In this document: positions 48,022 to 59,169 of the stretch, piece by piece
How positions within the stretch are numbered: position 1 is the first letter of the stretch
Layout: each line of letters starts with the position of its first letter
Assembly: GCF_023278565.1 (NCBI RefSeq)
Contig: NC_064672.1
Coordinates: 7,192,001 to 7,256,000 of the forward strand
From: Colletotrichum lupini
Taxonomy: Eukaryota; Ascomycota; Sordariomycetes; Glomerellales; Glomerellaceae
Direction: 5' to 3'
DNA length: 64,000 nucleotides
Translations under genes and position numbers: made by a program
Notes under the pieces: generated by a model
Told to the model about the DNA's origin: nothing
Seen by the model: only the letters and a program-made list of their open reading frames with translations
Databases searched by the model: none

Positions 48022-49151
48022 TCTAATAAGGCGGACGAGAAAAACATAACAAATGCCAAACCTGTTGATACCGAAACTGGGCAGATGATCTATCCTCGCA
48101 AGACTTATATCCAGAAGCTCAGTATCAAGGACAAGGCTAGGCCCAACCGCATGTTGGATATTGCACTTAGTGGACTTAGAGGTTTCACATACCCCTCAGT
48201 CGTTTACGCAGGGTGGGAATCTTCTTCTTATGATGAGATGAATCTGATAGCTAAGTTGTACTTAGTCTGATGTACGGTGCCAACAATTTAGTATGGTCGG
48301 GTGTGCAGAACGCTACGGCTGGTACTGTATACACCACGATGTACGGCTTCTCTACTGCCGGTGTAGCAGCGGCTTATGCCGGAGGCTTACTCGGTACTAT
48401 GGTTGGGTAAGTGTTTCCTAGATACTTCTCAAAAGGGAAAGGAAGAGATCGTTGACTTATGCATCCTGGCAGAGGCTACTACTGCGGCAAGGTCGGTCGG
48501 CTGCTCACGATCCGCCTCGCCCGACGCAACAATGGAATCTCGGAGTCGGAACACTCCCTCTGGCTCTTCTCCGCATCAATGTTTCTGGTACCATTCAGCA
48601 TGCTCCTATACGGCCTGGGTGTGACCTACCACATTCACTGGATGGGCCTCGTCATCTCCCAGTTCACCCTCGCCATCAACAACGCCCTTGCTGTGGCGGG
48701 ATCACTCGGATATGCCATCGCGTCGTATCCGCAGCTTAGCGGTGACATGATCACCACATGCGTCATCATCCGCAACACCATGTCGTTTGCAATCAACTAT
48801 GGAATCACTCCTTGGCTAAACCATATGGGATATCGCGATACCTACATTATCGTTGCCGCGATCGGATTCGTCTGGAATGCCAGTATCTTCGTCATGACCA
48901 AGTACGGTAGGACTATCAGAGAGAATAGTGCGAGCAGATACTGGCGTCATGTTGCCAAAGCGCATGCCAAAGGCCTCAGTCACTGACATGCGGTGCAAAT
49001 ACGATGCCTGCCGTCCATTTTCGTTGAATTAGTACCATAGGATGGAAAGAGATATGCAGCATTACATACTTTAGTTGCTGTCTCCTAATCATCTTTCACT
49101 TTCACTGCATGTTGTCAATTGAACACAAAGACTTTTGCCCACAACCCTTGA

Positions 49152-50749
49152 TTACACCGCACAAGTCCTCTCGATAGCACTCATCACCACAGACTCTCTA
49201 GGAATGTCCTCGGTGCGCTTAGTCCAGACTCCTTCTAGATCATCGAGAATCCTTTGAATTTCTCCATACCCCATACGCTCTACCATTTGCGTCAGAACAC
49301 GCCGGATCAACGAGATATCCTCAGAAGAGGTAACAGAGTAACCAAGTATCAACATCGGCCAAGCCCCCAAGAAGCACCGCGTCCACGTTTCATAGGCGGC
49401 TGGTCGACGAAGAATCTCAAAGGCACGCTGCACTTGCCATCTTGGTGCACTTCGTGTTGGATGTAAAGGGTTCCAGCTGTTCTGCGTAGTTCTTGGGACC
49501 TGTGGCCATAAAGTGTGGTTGGCGAGTGAAAACTCTGCGATGTAATCTAGGAGCAGCGAAGCGCCCAAAACGAAAAGAGTAACAGCGTCTTTGTGAAAGC
49601 TCGTCATGGACAAAGGGCAGCTGGCTCCTCCATCTTCTATCAGTACGAGGCCTTCCCATGTTTCCATCTCCTCTCTCATCCGAATCAGAAACTCTTCAGT
49701 CGGATGCTTGGGTGAGTTGAGGACGTCAATGAGGTCCGTTATGAGACGATATAGCGGCAGTGGTAAGCCCAGTACGGGGCTATCACCTTCGGATAATATG
49801 TCGATGAGTTTCCTTGCGTTGAGACCATGTTCGGATCGATCGAGGAATTGTTCATCCACATGAAAGTTGGGAGCGAATGGCTTTCGCATAGCAAGCAGGA
49901 ATGCTTGATAAAGCACGCTCTCCGTATTAATTCGATGTAGAGGTCTCGACATTGACATGGGTGAGCAGGTGTCTTCGTATCTAAGCTTGAGTAGGTTCAT
50001 AGCGCCGTCGACATGCTTCCTCGCGTCTAAAGTCTCGTCGGGCGGCCCCCACATCTTTCAAATTAATGAGACCGGGTTGGGATTTGAGACTCAGCAACAA
50101 CGGGATACTTACATCGTATAAGTAAAGATACACAACGGTGGTCAGCAGCGGATCGTCAGGCCCCTTGGCGGATGCACCCAAGTCATGAAGAGCACGATTG
50201 ACCAGTTCCACGGCACGGAAGTAGTACCCCAGTGCCGCATCATGATACCTCCTTGACCTCAGAAGCATGCACTTATTAGAAGCACACGCAGCTAGGACAG
50301 CGCACTTTACGCTTTCAGAGCGAAGCATCATGCTCATCACCTGCGATCCATAGCCCTCCAGGTCTCTTTCTCTCACTGTGGGGAGTAAGAGTACGGAGAG
50401 GAATATGTTGAAGTAGTGGTGGGTCAGCTCCTGTTCGAGATCCGGCAGCTCTCTTAATTCCCGAGAGATGATGGAATCTTTGCTGCAGGAAGATGGTGAA
50501 GGCAAGGTCCTGTCATCAGAGAAAGATCGGCGAGATCGGTGACGTCTATCGTACATGTCGTCGGAGGACGGCCACGTGCAACCACGTCCTGAAGCAACGC
50601 AGGCGCGGCATACTGGTTTCTCCTCGCCGCATTTCACTCTTCTCTTCCTGCCTGCTACGTATTAGCAACGTTCCTAATGTCGAATAGGCGAATCGAACTG
50701 ACTCACAGGTCGAGCACCCGGTCTTCGTTCGCAATTTGGCTTTGGGCAT
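49152..50749 (-). CDS. Zn2Cys6 transcription factor inside the amidase/MFS cluster
   Basis: Three exons, 50749-50707, 50651-50113 and 50054-49152, give 494 residues. Intron 1 (55 bp) splits the zinc cluster; removing it gives GCSTCRKRRVKCGEEKPVC then RACVASGRGC, a complete CX2CX6CX6CX2CX6C pattern. The body has LPDLEQELTHHYFNIFLSVL and a long helical C-terminal half of Fungal_trans_2 character (ALYxAF-like SVLYQAFLLAMRKPF). No frame damage is seen. It lies between MFS A (165 bp away, convergent) and amidase 2, in the middle of the duplicated amidase-MFS pairs, so a pathway-specific regulator is the natural reading (inference). It differs strongly from the regulator at 28-30 kb. Confidence 0.85.
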
Positions 50750-51381
50750 GTTGATGCACGTGTAACAAACATGTATTGAGGCGCTGAAATCAGCAATCGG
50801 TAGTGACGAAGCAGATATGCCAGCTGCGAAGCAAGGCTGCCTACTTCAAAGACCCAATCAAAGGGGATACGCAGGATCGGCATGTCTTATCATAGGGAAA
50901 ATGGTGCACAGCCCCGCACGAACATCGTCCTAACATCCATGGTGGGCCGGCTTATCGTATGACTTGGAGTACATACCATACCGTTGCGGGGTTGATTGCA
51001 CATATCTACAACCTAGAACCTTGCACACCATCTGAGTTCGTCTGCGGCATGTATGGCAAGTATTCTAGGCAGTTGCTCTGGTGAAATCACCTTCTTTCGC
51101 ACCAATGCGAATGGTTCAACAATCTAGATGATGACTTTGAGTGCTAGCCGGCCGCCGTGTTGAGTACAAATTTTTAATCGCGACCTCGCGAAGTGTGGCA
51201 CAGAAATCTGCCCGCGAGCTATACCGCAATGGTCCAAATCTAGGTGCCTACATGGGGGCCTATGTTCCATTGATGAGAGAAAACCATGCGGCCAGTAATG
51301 AATCAAGATTATTCAATTATTCAACGGGGCTTTCAAGGCTTGAAAATATTGAGATATTACAAAATAAGGGCCAAGTTCACC
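50750..51381. other. Intergenic, no gene seen
   Basis: Promoter side of the Zn2Cys6 gene and 3' side of amidase 2. Short frames (51141-51395, 51286-51501) overlap the end of amidase 2 and are chance. Confidence 0.45.
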
Positions 51382-53262
51382 TCAATTTTGTATGATCTTC
51401 GTCACCAAATCTGCTGCAGCCACCGTCTCCTCGTCCCGGAAGTGCTTGCCAGCGAGCTGGAGAGCGATCGGGGCATCGACAAACGCTTCGGGAATATCTG
51501 AGTTTTTTTGGTAAATATCATATGCTCAATCGAGAAACCATAGCCACGGGACGTGGTGTAAACTTACATTTCTTGTACTCCCTCTCATCTGTTGCTGATC
51601 GAGGCTTGTAGTTGGCATCAACTACGTCAACCTTGGGATCGACATGAAGACCAGTCGGGAAAGTGATGCTTGGTTGATCCAGAATATTCCAGATAGTCGT
51701 GTAATGCCAGTATTGAGGAGTGCCACACTTGGCAGCCACGCCGACATAGGCGGGGCAAAGGATGAAATCGACGCCGCGATCTTTCATCACCTTATGATAC
51801 CTGAGTACCAACGGTGTCAGCTATGAGCCAAGAAGATAGATATGGTTTCCCTTACTCTTCACGGAAAGCTTCTCTCCGTAAGTTCAGTTCCCAATTATCT
51901 CTGATGGTGAGCGGCTCCGGCTTACTCAAAGTTTGAGTAGTGGAACGCCCACTCCGTTAATGGTGCTACCGGCTCGCCCCCTTCTGCAAGGACTTCCTTC
52001 TGTGTCTCGGCTGCGTCTGGGAAGTAGAGAAGCTCGATTATCTCGGCTCCTTCGCTATGTTTATACGGCTCAAAGTCTACGACCTTCACCCCAGCTGCCT
52101 TAAGTTTGTCAACAGCGTACTTGAGGCCACGGGTAACTGGCGGATGAGGATGAACCATTCTGTACAGCTACCGTTAGTGGAAACTTCGAAAGCATGCATC
52201 CAAATCCCAAAATCACTTACCCATCGTCCCAAATAACACCAACAGTAAATTGGCCTGGTTGATATGGCTCCATCTTCTTCCAGGGCAGGGGAACCAGAGA
52301 GGTCTCTTCGTCCCAAGGCTCTTGGTTAAGTACAACATCTTCAAAGAGCTGAATATCCGAGATGCTGTTTGCCAAGGGGCCCAAGATACACTTGATGCTC
52401 TCTTGGCCTAGGCCCGGCAGACAAATGCCTTTGTATGGATTGCGCAGAGCCGTTGTTCGAAGACCATAGCAGCCGCAAAAGGCCGCCGGCCCACGAACGG
52501 AGCCCCCGATATCAGTCCCGAGTCCCAAGACAGAGCCACGGAGTCCGAGGCATGCTCCTTCGCCACCACTGGAGCCGCCCGATGTGAGATTGCGGTTGTA
52601 AGGGTTGACTGTCGTGCCGTAAATGGGATTGCTGCAGTCGAGGTGCTGTAGTACGACCAGTCAGTCCGGTTGTCTCGGAAATCATGAACGACGTGGCTTA
52701 ACATGCAACTTTGCGGGACATTGGTGCGGACATGGAAGACAGCACCCGCTTTCGCAGCCAGCCGAAGAACTAGAGCGTCTTCTTGGGCAACGTTGTCCGC
52801 CCAAGCCACGTAGGCCGAATGCACAATCTTCCCTTTGAGTCCAATATGCTCTTTAATGGAAATCGGCAGACCATGCAGCGGTCCAACAATCTTTCCAGTC
52901 TCCTGGAATTTCGCATCGAGCTTTGCAGCAGCAGCTAACGCTTCATCGACCAAGAACTCGGTCGCGAAGTTGGTCAGCTGATGAGCCACATGAGCGCGCT
53001 TCAGAAACGCTGTAACTGTCTCAACGGCGGTAAGCTTGCCAGCAGCCATCCGGCTTACTAGCTCAGTGCCGCTACAGGCTGTAATCTCCTGCTCCTGTGG
53101 AGTCAACAGCTTGCATGTGTCGATGAACTTGGAGATATTCAGCTGGCTTGGGGAAGGCAGGTCTTCCGGAGCCAAGAGCCATTTTGGATTGAGAGAGTCT
53201 TTGAGGATCTTCCTCAACTTATCAGCCTTGAGTTCCCACGAAGCTGGTGCAAGCGAACCCAT
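51382..53262 (-). pseudogene. Amidase 2 (paralogue of amidase 1), disrupted
   Basis: Exons 53262-52702, 52645-52221, 52159-51856, 51800-51568 and 51497-51382. Without a 10-bp insertion the exons sum to 1,629 nt (542 residues), matching amidase 1 (541). Key residues are still present: ISIKEH Lys, GGSSGGEG and TDIGGSVRGPA. Two lesions are visible. First, the donor after QSCM reads TTAAGC instead of GTAAGC (52701); using the adjacent GT shifts the frame. Second, near 51923-51932 ten extra bases create a perfect 17-bp palindrome, TACTCAAAGTTTGAGTA (51923-51939), so HYS is followed by NFE and a stop instead of KPEPLT. The last exon is 116 nt in both paralogues. Three introns are shared with amidase 1 and one is private. 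Confidence 0.87.
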
Positions 53263-54503
53263 GATGAGTGATACACTGGAGAAGAGACTAGGACAAAACG
53301 ATGGAAGTTGATGATGGTAAAAGAGGGTGCGCCGGAGGGGAGGACCGTCAGATGTTGGATATAATTGGGATAATGTCTTTATCAATATTTCTTCTCCAAG
53401 GGTTGGAGGAGGGGTCATCAAGAACCCGGCCATCCCCCGTTGACTGTAGATTGGAACTTATTCAACTTCGCATGCACATCGGCCCATGGCTTATCGCCGC
53501 TGATTGTGACGACAGCGTACATGATCTGTTGGAGTCCTGTCATGAGCTCCCCTCATCAATGCAGCTTCATTTCTCTCGGCCCAAGGTAAATACATGGCTA
53601 AAACAGATACTGGTAGGCAGGACTTGACGCCGGAACCTCTCTTGAGATACCGCAGTTGGAGTTACCCCTCGGCATGCTCTGCCGATCTGGTGCCATTCTA
53701 TTGCTGTCGTAACAATTCTTTGTTGTCGTTGGTGTCTCCTCAAGGATCAGATTATCATCCCAACAAGAGGACGGGTCTGATCCCCGCCTTATCAGAGTTG
53801 GCTCCTCTCGATCCATCGCAAATACAAATGATTGGCTGGTTCATGGCATTTAACAGCAATCAGCCGGTGCCGAACTCTCGTAATTCTCAGTCATTGGCTA
53901 TTTGCTTATCCACACCCGCTTGATGCATGTCATCATCTGCTGGTCGTTGTCAAGGTAGCAGACAAAAAAGGCAGAATTTATCCTCACACTCGTCTTTTGG
54001 TGCATCTGCAACCCTGTAACAGTGTCACTACGACAGTGCCGGGCGCAGCATGATTGCTGGGCGCGCAGAGATCAAGTCCATTTACCCCATCGTCAAGTCA
54101 CCCATATGGTGGAGATTACCCCAGACTCAAGGGCCGACCCATATGAGATAAGTTCGTAATTACATATGATTGGCCCCATTCAAGAAAGTTACGGCCGCCG
54201 AGTCCACCATGGCCCCTTTACTTACCACCATGCCTCCCATGTGCTTTATCAAGAGAATGCCTATCTTGTCACATTGAAACTTGGAACATGTAGTCAAAGT
54301 CTGATATCACCGTTCCGGAATTACTTCTCGGCTTCATTTTCGTCATTGCTATCAATCTCTATGTGGGCAGAAGATAGATAGAACCCATTGTCTCTCCTAC
54401 ATATTGCCCACCATTACTCCCTTCTCGCAACTCTTTGGTACACTCATTCTATGCCCCACGGACCACCCAGGCCTTTCCACAAATTTCTCTTTGAACATCG
54501 ACC
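53263..54503. promoter_or_regulatory. Divergent region: amidase 2 / MFS B
   Basis: 1.24 kb between divergent starts, the counterpart of 39129-40033. Short frames at 53301, 53594 and 54166 are featureless. No operator identified. Confidence 0.4.
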
Positions 54504-55430
54504 ATGGGCTCTGACACGGTCGGAATGGCCCCGCCGTCGGGCTTCATCCCTGTAACGGTCCACTTGGTAGATCTTGAGGGTACGATGGCCTCACGGCACG
54601 CTGAGGGTAGTGGAAAAGACATCGTTCTGATTCCGACGCCATCAAATGACCCGGACGACCCTTTGAATTGGAGCCCTCGAAGAAAGTATCAGCTCCTAGC
54701 ATGCATATGCGTGTAAGCCGACTCCATCTGGCAACTGATTTGCCCTCTTTAAAGCTAATCAGGTGACATTATTATGCAGTTACTGTCTCGCCGTTGGCAT
54801 CGCATCAGCCGCGATCTACTCTGTCCTTGTGCCGATATCCACCGCGACCGGTCTGACCCTCGCAGACTTGAACTCCGGAACCGGCTACATGTTTCTGGCA
54901 TTTGGTTGGGGCTGTCTGATATGGCAACCGCTTGCCCAGAAGTTTGGCAAACGTCCAGTATACTTGTTTACTCTACTAGGAAGCATGGTCAGTTTTCACA
55001 CAATATCAGCTGATGCTAGTCCTCGACCTGACAATAGGCAACCCAGGCCATCATGTTGTGGGCACCATATGCCACCACGGGCAGTAATTGGATTGCGAAT
55101 AAAGTATTGCAGGGAGCTATCGGTGCGCCCATAGAATCTCTGTGCGAGATATCCATTGCCGATGTGGTATGTCGAGCGTGCATGTATCCTCCAAATAACT
55201 ATATCAGTAGCATCCCTACCTTCTGTATCTCAACTAACCATACGAACAGTGGTTCACACACGAGAGAGGCACTTACATGGGCTTCTATGCCTTGTTCTTG
55301 GTGGGAAGTAACTTCCTTGCACCAGTCATTGCCGGATTCGTCAATGACGGCCAAGGTTGGGAATGGGTCTTGGTGAGACTCTGAATTTTGAAGTTGCACT
55401 CGCTCCCGTGACTGACTTCGGGATGCAGTA

Positions 55431-57317
55431 AGTCAAAGTACCTACTTTTGGGCACCCCCCCCTTTTGGGCACCCCCAAAAATCCCTCCTAGCCACTATAT
55501 TAAAACCCTACCTATTATTTCAATTTAATATAACAATTACAAAAATCGTCTAAACATATTCCTTTTTAGTATACTTACTAATTAATAAGTAATAATATCG
55601 TATACTAAAAATAAGCTTTAATAAGTACTTAATACTATTAAAAACGGTCTCTTTATTAAAAGGGCCTTAATTAAGTTCGGGGTTCTTAGGATAATACTTT
55701 AGGGTCGAAAGAGAGGTTATTAAACGAGGGTAAAGGTATTCGTAGAGCTTTAAAAACTTCTTTTATAATAAAAAGACTAATTAGCTTAGTAAATTCGTAT
55801 ATAATATTACCTAGGTATTATACTAATTTATAAATAAGTTAGGGAATTTATTAAGCGAGTTTTAAGGTCTTAGGGGGATAATAAATTATTTAATAAAAGA
55901 TAAATTAACGCTTTTATTAAAAAGAATTTATTAATAAGGGTTTAGAGAAGTTATTCAATCGATTCGCGCTACGTTAATAAAGCTATTATTAATATAATTA
56001 AATAATAGTTTAGATTATTTAATATACTAAAGATTAATAATATTAAATAGGCTAATAAGTATAATATAAATAAGATTAATATAATAAAGGGTAAGGGAGC
56101 TAATAGGCTAGTTTTAGGTATAGTAGAGGCTATAGTAATACGAAAAAAAGAGCTTAGTTCGTATACCTAAGTAACGATTATTAAGTATATTTTTATTAAT
56201 AATAGAGCTATTAAACTACTAATTATTTATAAAAGAAAGTCGGTTTAATAATAGTAGTTCCCTTTTTAACTTACTACTTATAATAATTAGAAGTTTATAA
56301 TAATAAATAATAGTTAGACGACTAACGAGACTACTTTTTATTAATTAAAAAAAGTATTTTTATTATAGACTAAGACCCCCCTTATTAGGGGGCTTAGTAA
56401 GCTAAACTAGCCTTAATTATTAGTACTAAATAGGTATAGGAGTTATATAACGATAGAATTTATATAGGAGTACTATAAAAATAACGTCTACTTATTATTC
56501 TTATTATTATACGTTTCTTATATCCTTTAGCTATTAAATATAGCTATTTTTAGGCTTATTAAGTCTATATATAAAAAAGAGCTTAATAAGGAGGATATAA
56601 TAAATAATTCTATTATTATTAAAAAGCAGTACTTTTTAAGTTATTACTAATTTACTTATTTAGCTAGTTTAATATTATTAAATATATAAAGTAAATAAAA
56701 AGTAACTAGATTATAACTACTTAATATAGCTAAGCTACTTCTTAACTTAATAATCCTATTTATATAAGTTATATTATTTAAAAAGGGTATAGAAGCTAAG
56801 TAAACGATTAGTAATATTAGTAAATTACTTAACTAAGTATTAATAACTTTTATTATTAATTAATCAACTTTTAAAAAGGCTAGCAAGCTTTATAATTACT
56901 TAAAGCTATTTATAGAGCTTAGTTTAAATAATAATACTTAATAACTACTATTTTAAAAAGTAAAAAAAGCTTTTAGGGAGCAGGCTTATTAATTAGCTAT
57001 ATCTCGGTATTAAGTTCGAGTTCTTAAGGCTAAGATTAAGCGTATAAGGCTTTAAAAAAAAAAGATTATATATCTAGACTTAAATACTAAATTTGCGAAT
57101 ATTTAGAACGTATAAAAAGCTTAAGAGGACTTTAGTAACTATTTAGTTAGTTTTAATTAACTTATAAGGGTCGAATTACCTAAGGAGAATTTTGATTATA
57201 TTGTTATAGTAATAGAAAGTAGTTAATTAATTAATTATAGTTAGTGTTAATATTTGGATACTATGTTTTGTTAGGGTGCCTAAAAGGGGGGGGTGCCCAA
57301 AAGTGGGTGCTTTGACT
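55431..57317 (+). mobile_element. Fot1/pogo-like Tc1-mariner DNA transposon, RIP-inactivated (copy 2)
   Basis: Also 1,887 bp, with 45-bp inverted repeats (55431-55475 and 57273-57317) beginning AGTCAAAG, and TA target duplication (55429-55430 and 57318-57319). The repeats share the two CTTTTGGGCACCC-like blocks of copy 1. On the + strand a decayed pogo/DDE-1 transposase can be followed around 56310-56560: NETTFYxLKKVF, then LVLNRYRSYIT, where the family has a D-x-HGSH motif, then YLLFLL. The interior lacks CpA/TpG over long stretches (none in 56641-56700). Confidence 0.9.
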
Positions 57318-57808
57318 TACTAGTGTGCTATCTTCTGCGGGGCTGGCTTCGTCATCTGTTTCTTCTTCATGGAAGAGACCAATTATCAACGCATGGACGT
57401 TTTGACGGCCGAACCCTATCAAGTGGACTACACACCATCAGCACTTGAGAAGGGGTCCAAAGATCCATCCGACTCAGATCGAGTAGCACCTGTTCAGACG
57501 CCTCCCAGCCTCGTGCCGACTATGACAAAGAAGTCATACCTCGACAAGCTCAAAATGTTCAGAAAACAGGACATCAATCATCACGCTTCACTTGTAGAGA
57601 TGGTGATCAGACCATTCCTCTACTTCCAATTTCCATCAATCGTATTCGCAGGCTTCATGTATGGAGCTGTTGTTTGTTATTTCAATGTTCTGAATGGCAC
57701 TGCATCGTTGATCTTATCGAGCTCGCCTTACAACTTCAGATCAAGCATTGTCGGATTGTCTTACATATCCTGTTTGATCGGCGTCGGCATTGGGTAAGCA
57801 ACGTCTAG

Positions 57809-57849
57809 CTCTCTCTCTCTCTCTCGTGCTCTCTCTCGTGCTCTCTCTC
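57809..57849. repeat. CT microsatellite in an MFS B intron
   Basis: Three CT runs separated by GTG, within the intron 57794-57881, serving as a long polypyrimidine stretch before the acceptor. Confidence 0.8.
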
Positions 57850-58433
57850 GCTTTAGTATAAGTTCTAATGGGTTATTATAGAACAGTGTACTCAGGGCTT
57901 TTTGGCGACAAGTTCGTCATCTGGAAGGCACGTCGTAACAACGGAATAATGGAACCTGAGTTCCGTTTGTGGCTCTTCACAGCACTATTGATCTGCATCC
58001 CAGGTGCTCTTCTCCTCTGGGGCGTCGGGGCCGCGCACGAAGTCCACTGGTTTGGCTTGGTTTTTGCAATGGGTGTCTTCGGTGCAGCTATCACTGCCGG
58101 CAGCCAGCTTTCGATCAGCTATTGCATCGACTGCTACAAGGAGTTGGGCGAAGATGCCATCGTCACCGTCATCCTGATCCGCAACACCATGTCTTTTGCT
58201 GTTTCCTATGGGTGAGTCGCCGTCATTCGTTCAATGTTGGAAAGAGGTGTATTTGGCTAACCGGTATCAGCATAACTCCATGGGTCGAAAATATGGGGTA
58301 CCAAAACGCGTTTTTAGTTGCTGCGTTTGCTGCTTTGGCGCAGATCTCGTCGTACTTTGCCATGATCAAATGGGGTCGACAGATTCGTGCAGCGAGTGTC
58401 ACCCGGTATTGGAAGTACTGCCAGAAAGAGTAG

Positions 58434-59169
58434 AAAAGTTTGAGAGCAGCAATTCTAATGCTCCGAAAGAGACTTGCCTTCAAATCCTTACTCGTATGTA
58501 TTCTTAAGTCATAAGAGGTACACTTGGCTAGACCAAAATCCGACTTATACTACGTACCTATGAGATCCAATCTGCTCCAAGCTGATACCTTACCTCGAAG
58601 AGCATAATCTGCACACTAGCGACTGCATCCCACCATAGTCGGACAAACTTTATGAAAAGCGGTAATTGTGCATTCATCAATAAAGATGTTTTAGGAAATC
58701 GCAGTGATTTTCTAGTGCTTACTACGTATGTATTTCCTAGGCCCACTGGTCTCAACTGAAATCAGCAGCGCCTGCAGCTTGATAGGAGTGGGTACGTACC
58801 TAATACGAATACGAACCGCCTTTGCGCTCCAGGGCCATCAAGGAAAGCAGGGGAGCTCAATGTGGACATCGCAATTACTAACATCTCGAAGGCTTGTAGG
58901 TCCAGCCGAATACGAATTCGAAAGGCTTCTTAGTTGCTGTCACTCAGGTTGCTAGACTTGGCTCCAAATCACCGACGGAGTTTTGGATGTTTGCCATTGC
59001 CTACTACAGATGTATGAATTAAAAAGAATTATTGTCGTCTTTCCTGACCGAGCTATTGAAATGTCTACTCGACTTATGTTGTGTTGGCCCAGACGCAGTC
59101 CTTATCCTCTTCTTACTTGGAGATTTTGTTTATCATTCTACAGAATATTGACAAAACCCAGCCGCTGAA
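58434..59169. other. Intergenic, no gene seen
   Basis: 3' side of MFS B and promoter side of the CYP51 paralogue. Short frames at 58558, 58728 and 58983 have no features. Confidence 0.45.

Larger units (their letters stand above)
40034..48986 (+). pseudogene. MFS A: Hol1-like MFS transporter, split by a Ty1/copia element
   Basis: Exons 40034-40357, 40416-40511, 40574-40693, 40745-40867, 40942-41111 plus 48027-48212, 48266-48406 and 48473-48986. With the element and one TCTAA removed, the fifth exon reads EKSSNKADEKNITNAK, and the whole sums to 1,674 nt, giving 557 residues. Signatures: EDPLNWTKKRKW before the first helix, [28 protein letters not shown], and MEETNYDRP before the central loop. 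These fit the drug:H+/polyamine-type group that includes Hol1-like transporters. The insertion lies in codon 278 in the cytosolic loop between the two helix bundles, so each half is intact but separated. No nonsense codons are seen in the flanking exons. Confidence 0.88.
54504..58433 (+). pseudogene. MFS B: Hol1-like MFS transporter, split by a DNA transposon and a nonsense codon
   Basis: Exons 54504-54712, 54780-54987, 55038-55166, 55250-55372, 57318-57793, 57882-58211 and 58271-58433. They sum to 1,638 nt (545 residues plus stop) once the transposon in the fourth intron/fifth exon boundary is removed. It shares [40 protein letters not shown] and MEETNYQR with MFS A. Four intron positions are shared and each gene has two private ones. 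The transposon sits exactly between the splice acceptor (GCAG) and the first two exon bases (TA). The second codon of the fifth exon is TAG (57321-57323), where the family has TGG (YWC), a G-to-A change in TpG context. So even precise loss of the element would leave a stop. Confidence 0.88.

Noticed and set aside
51382..53262. Explaining the amidase 2 frame break as an intron
   Set aside because: A GTAAGC occurs at the palindrome, but the nearest acceptor would make a 27-bp intron and the join would put a stop codon in frame.
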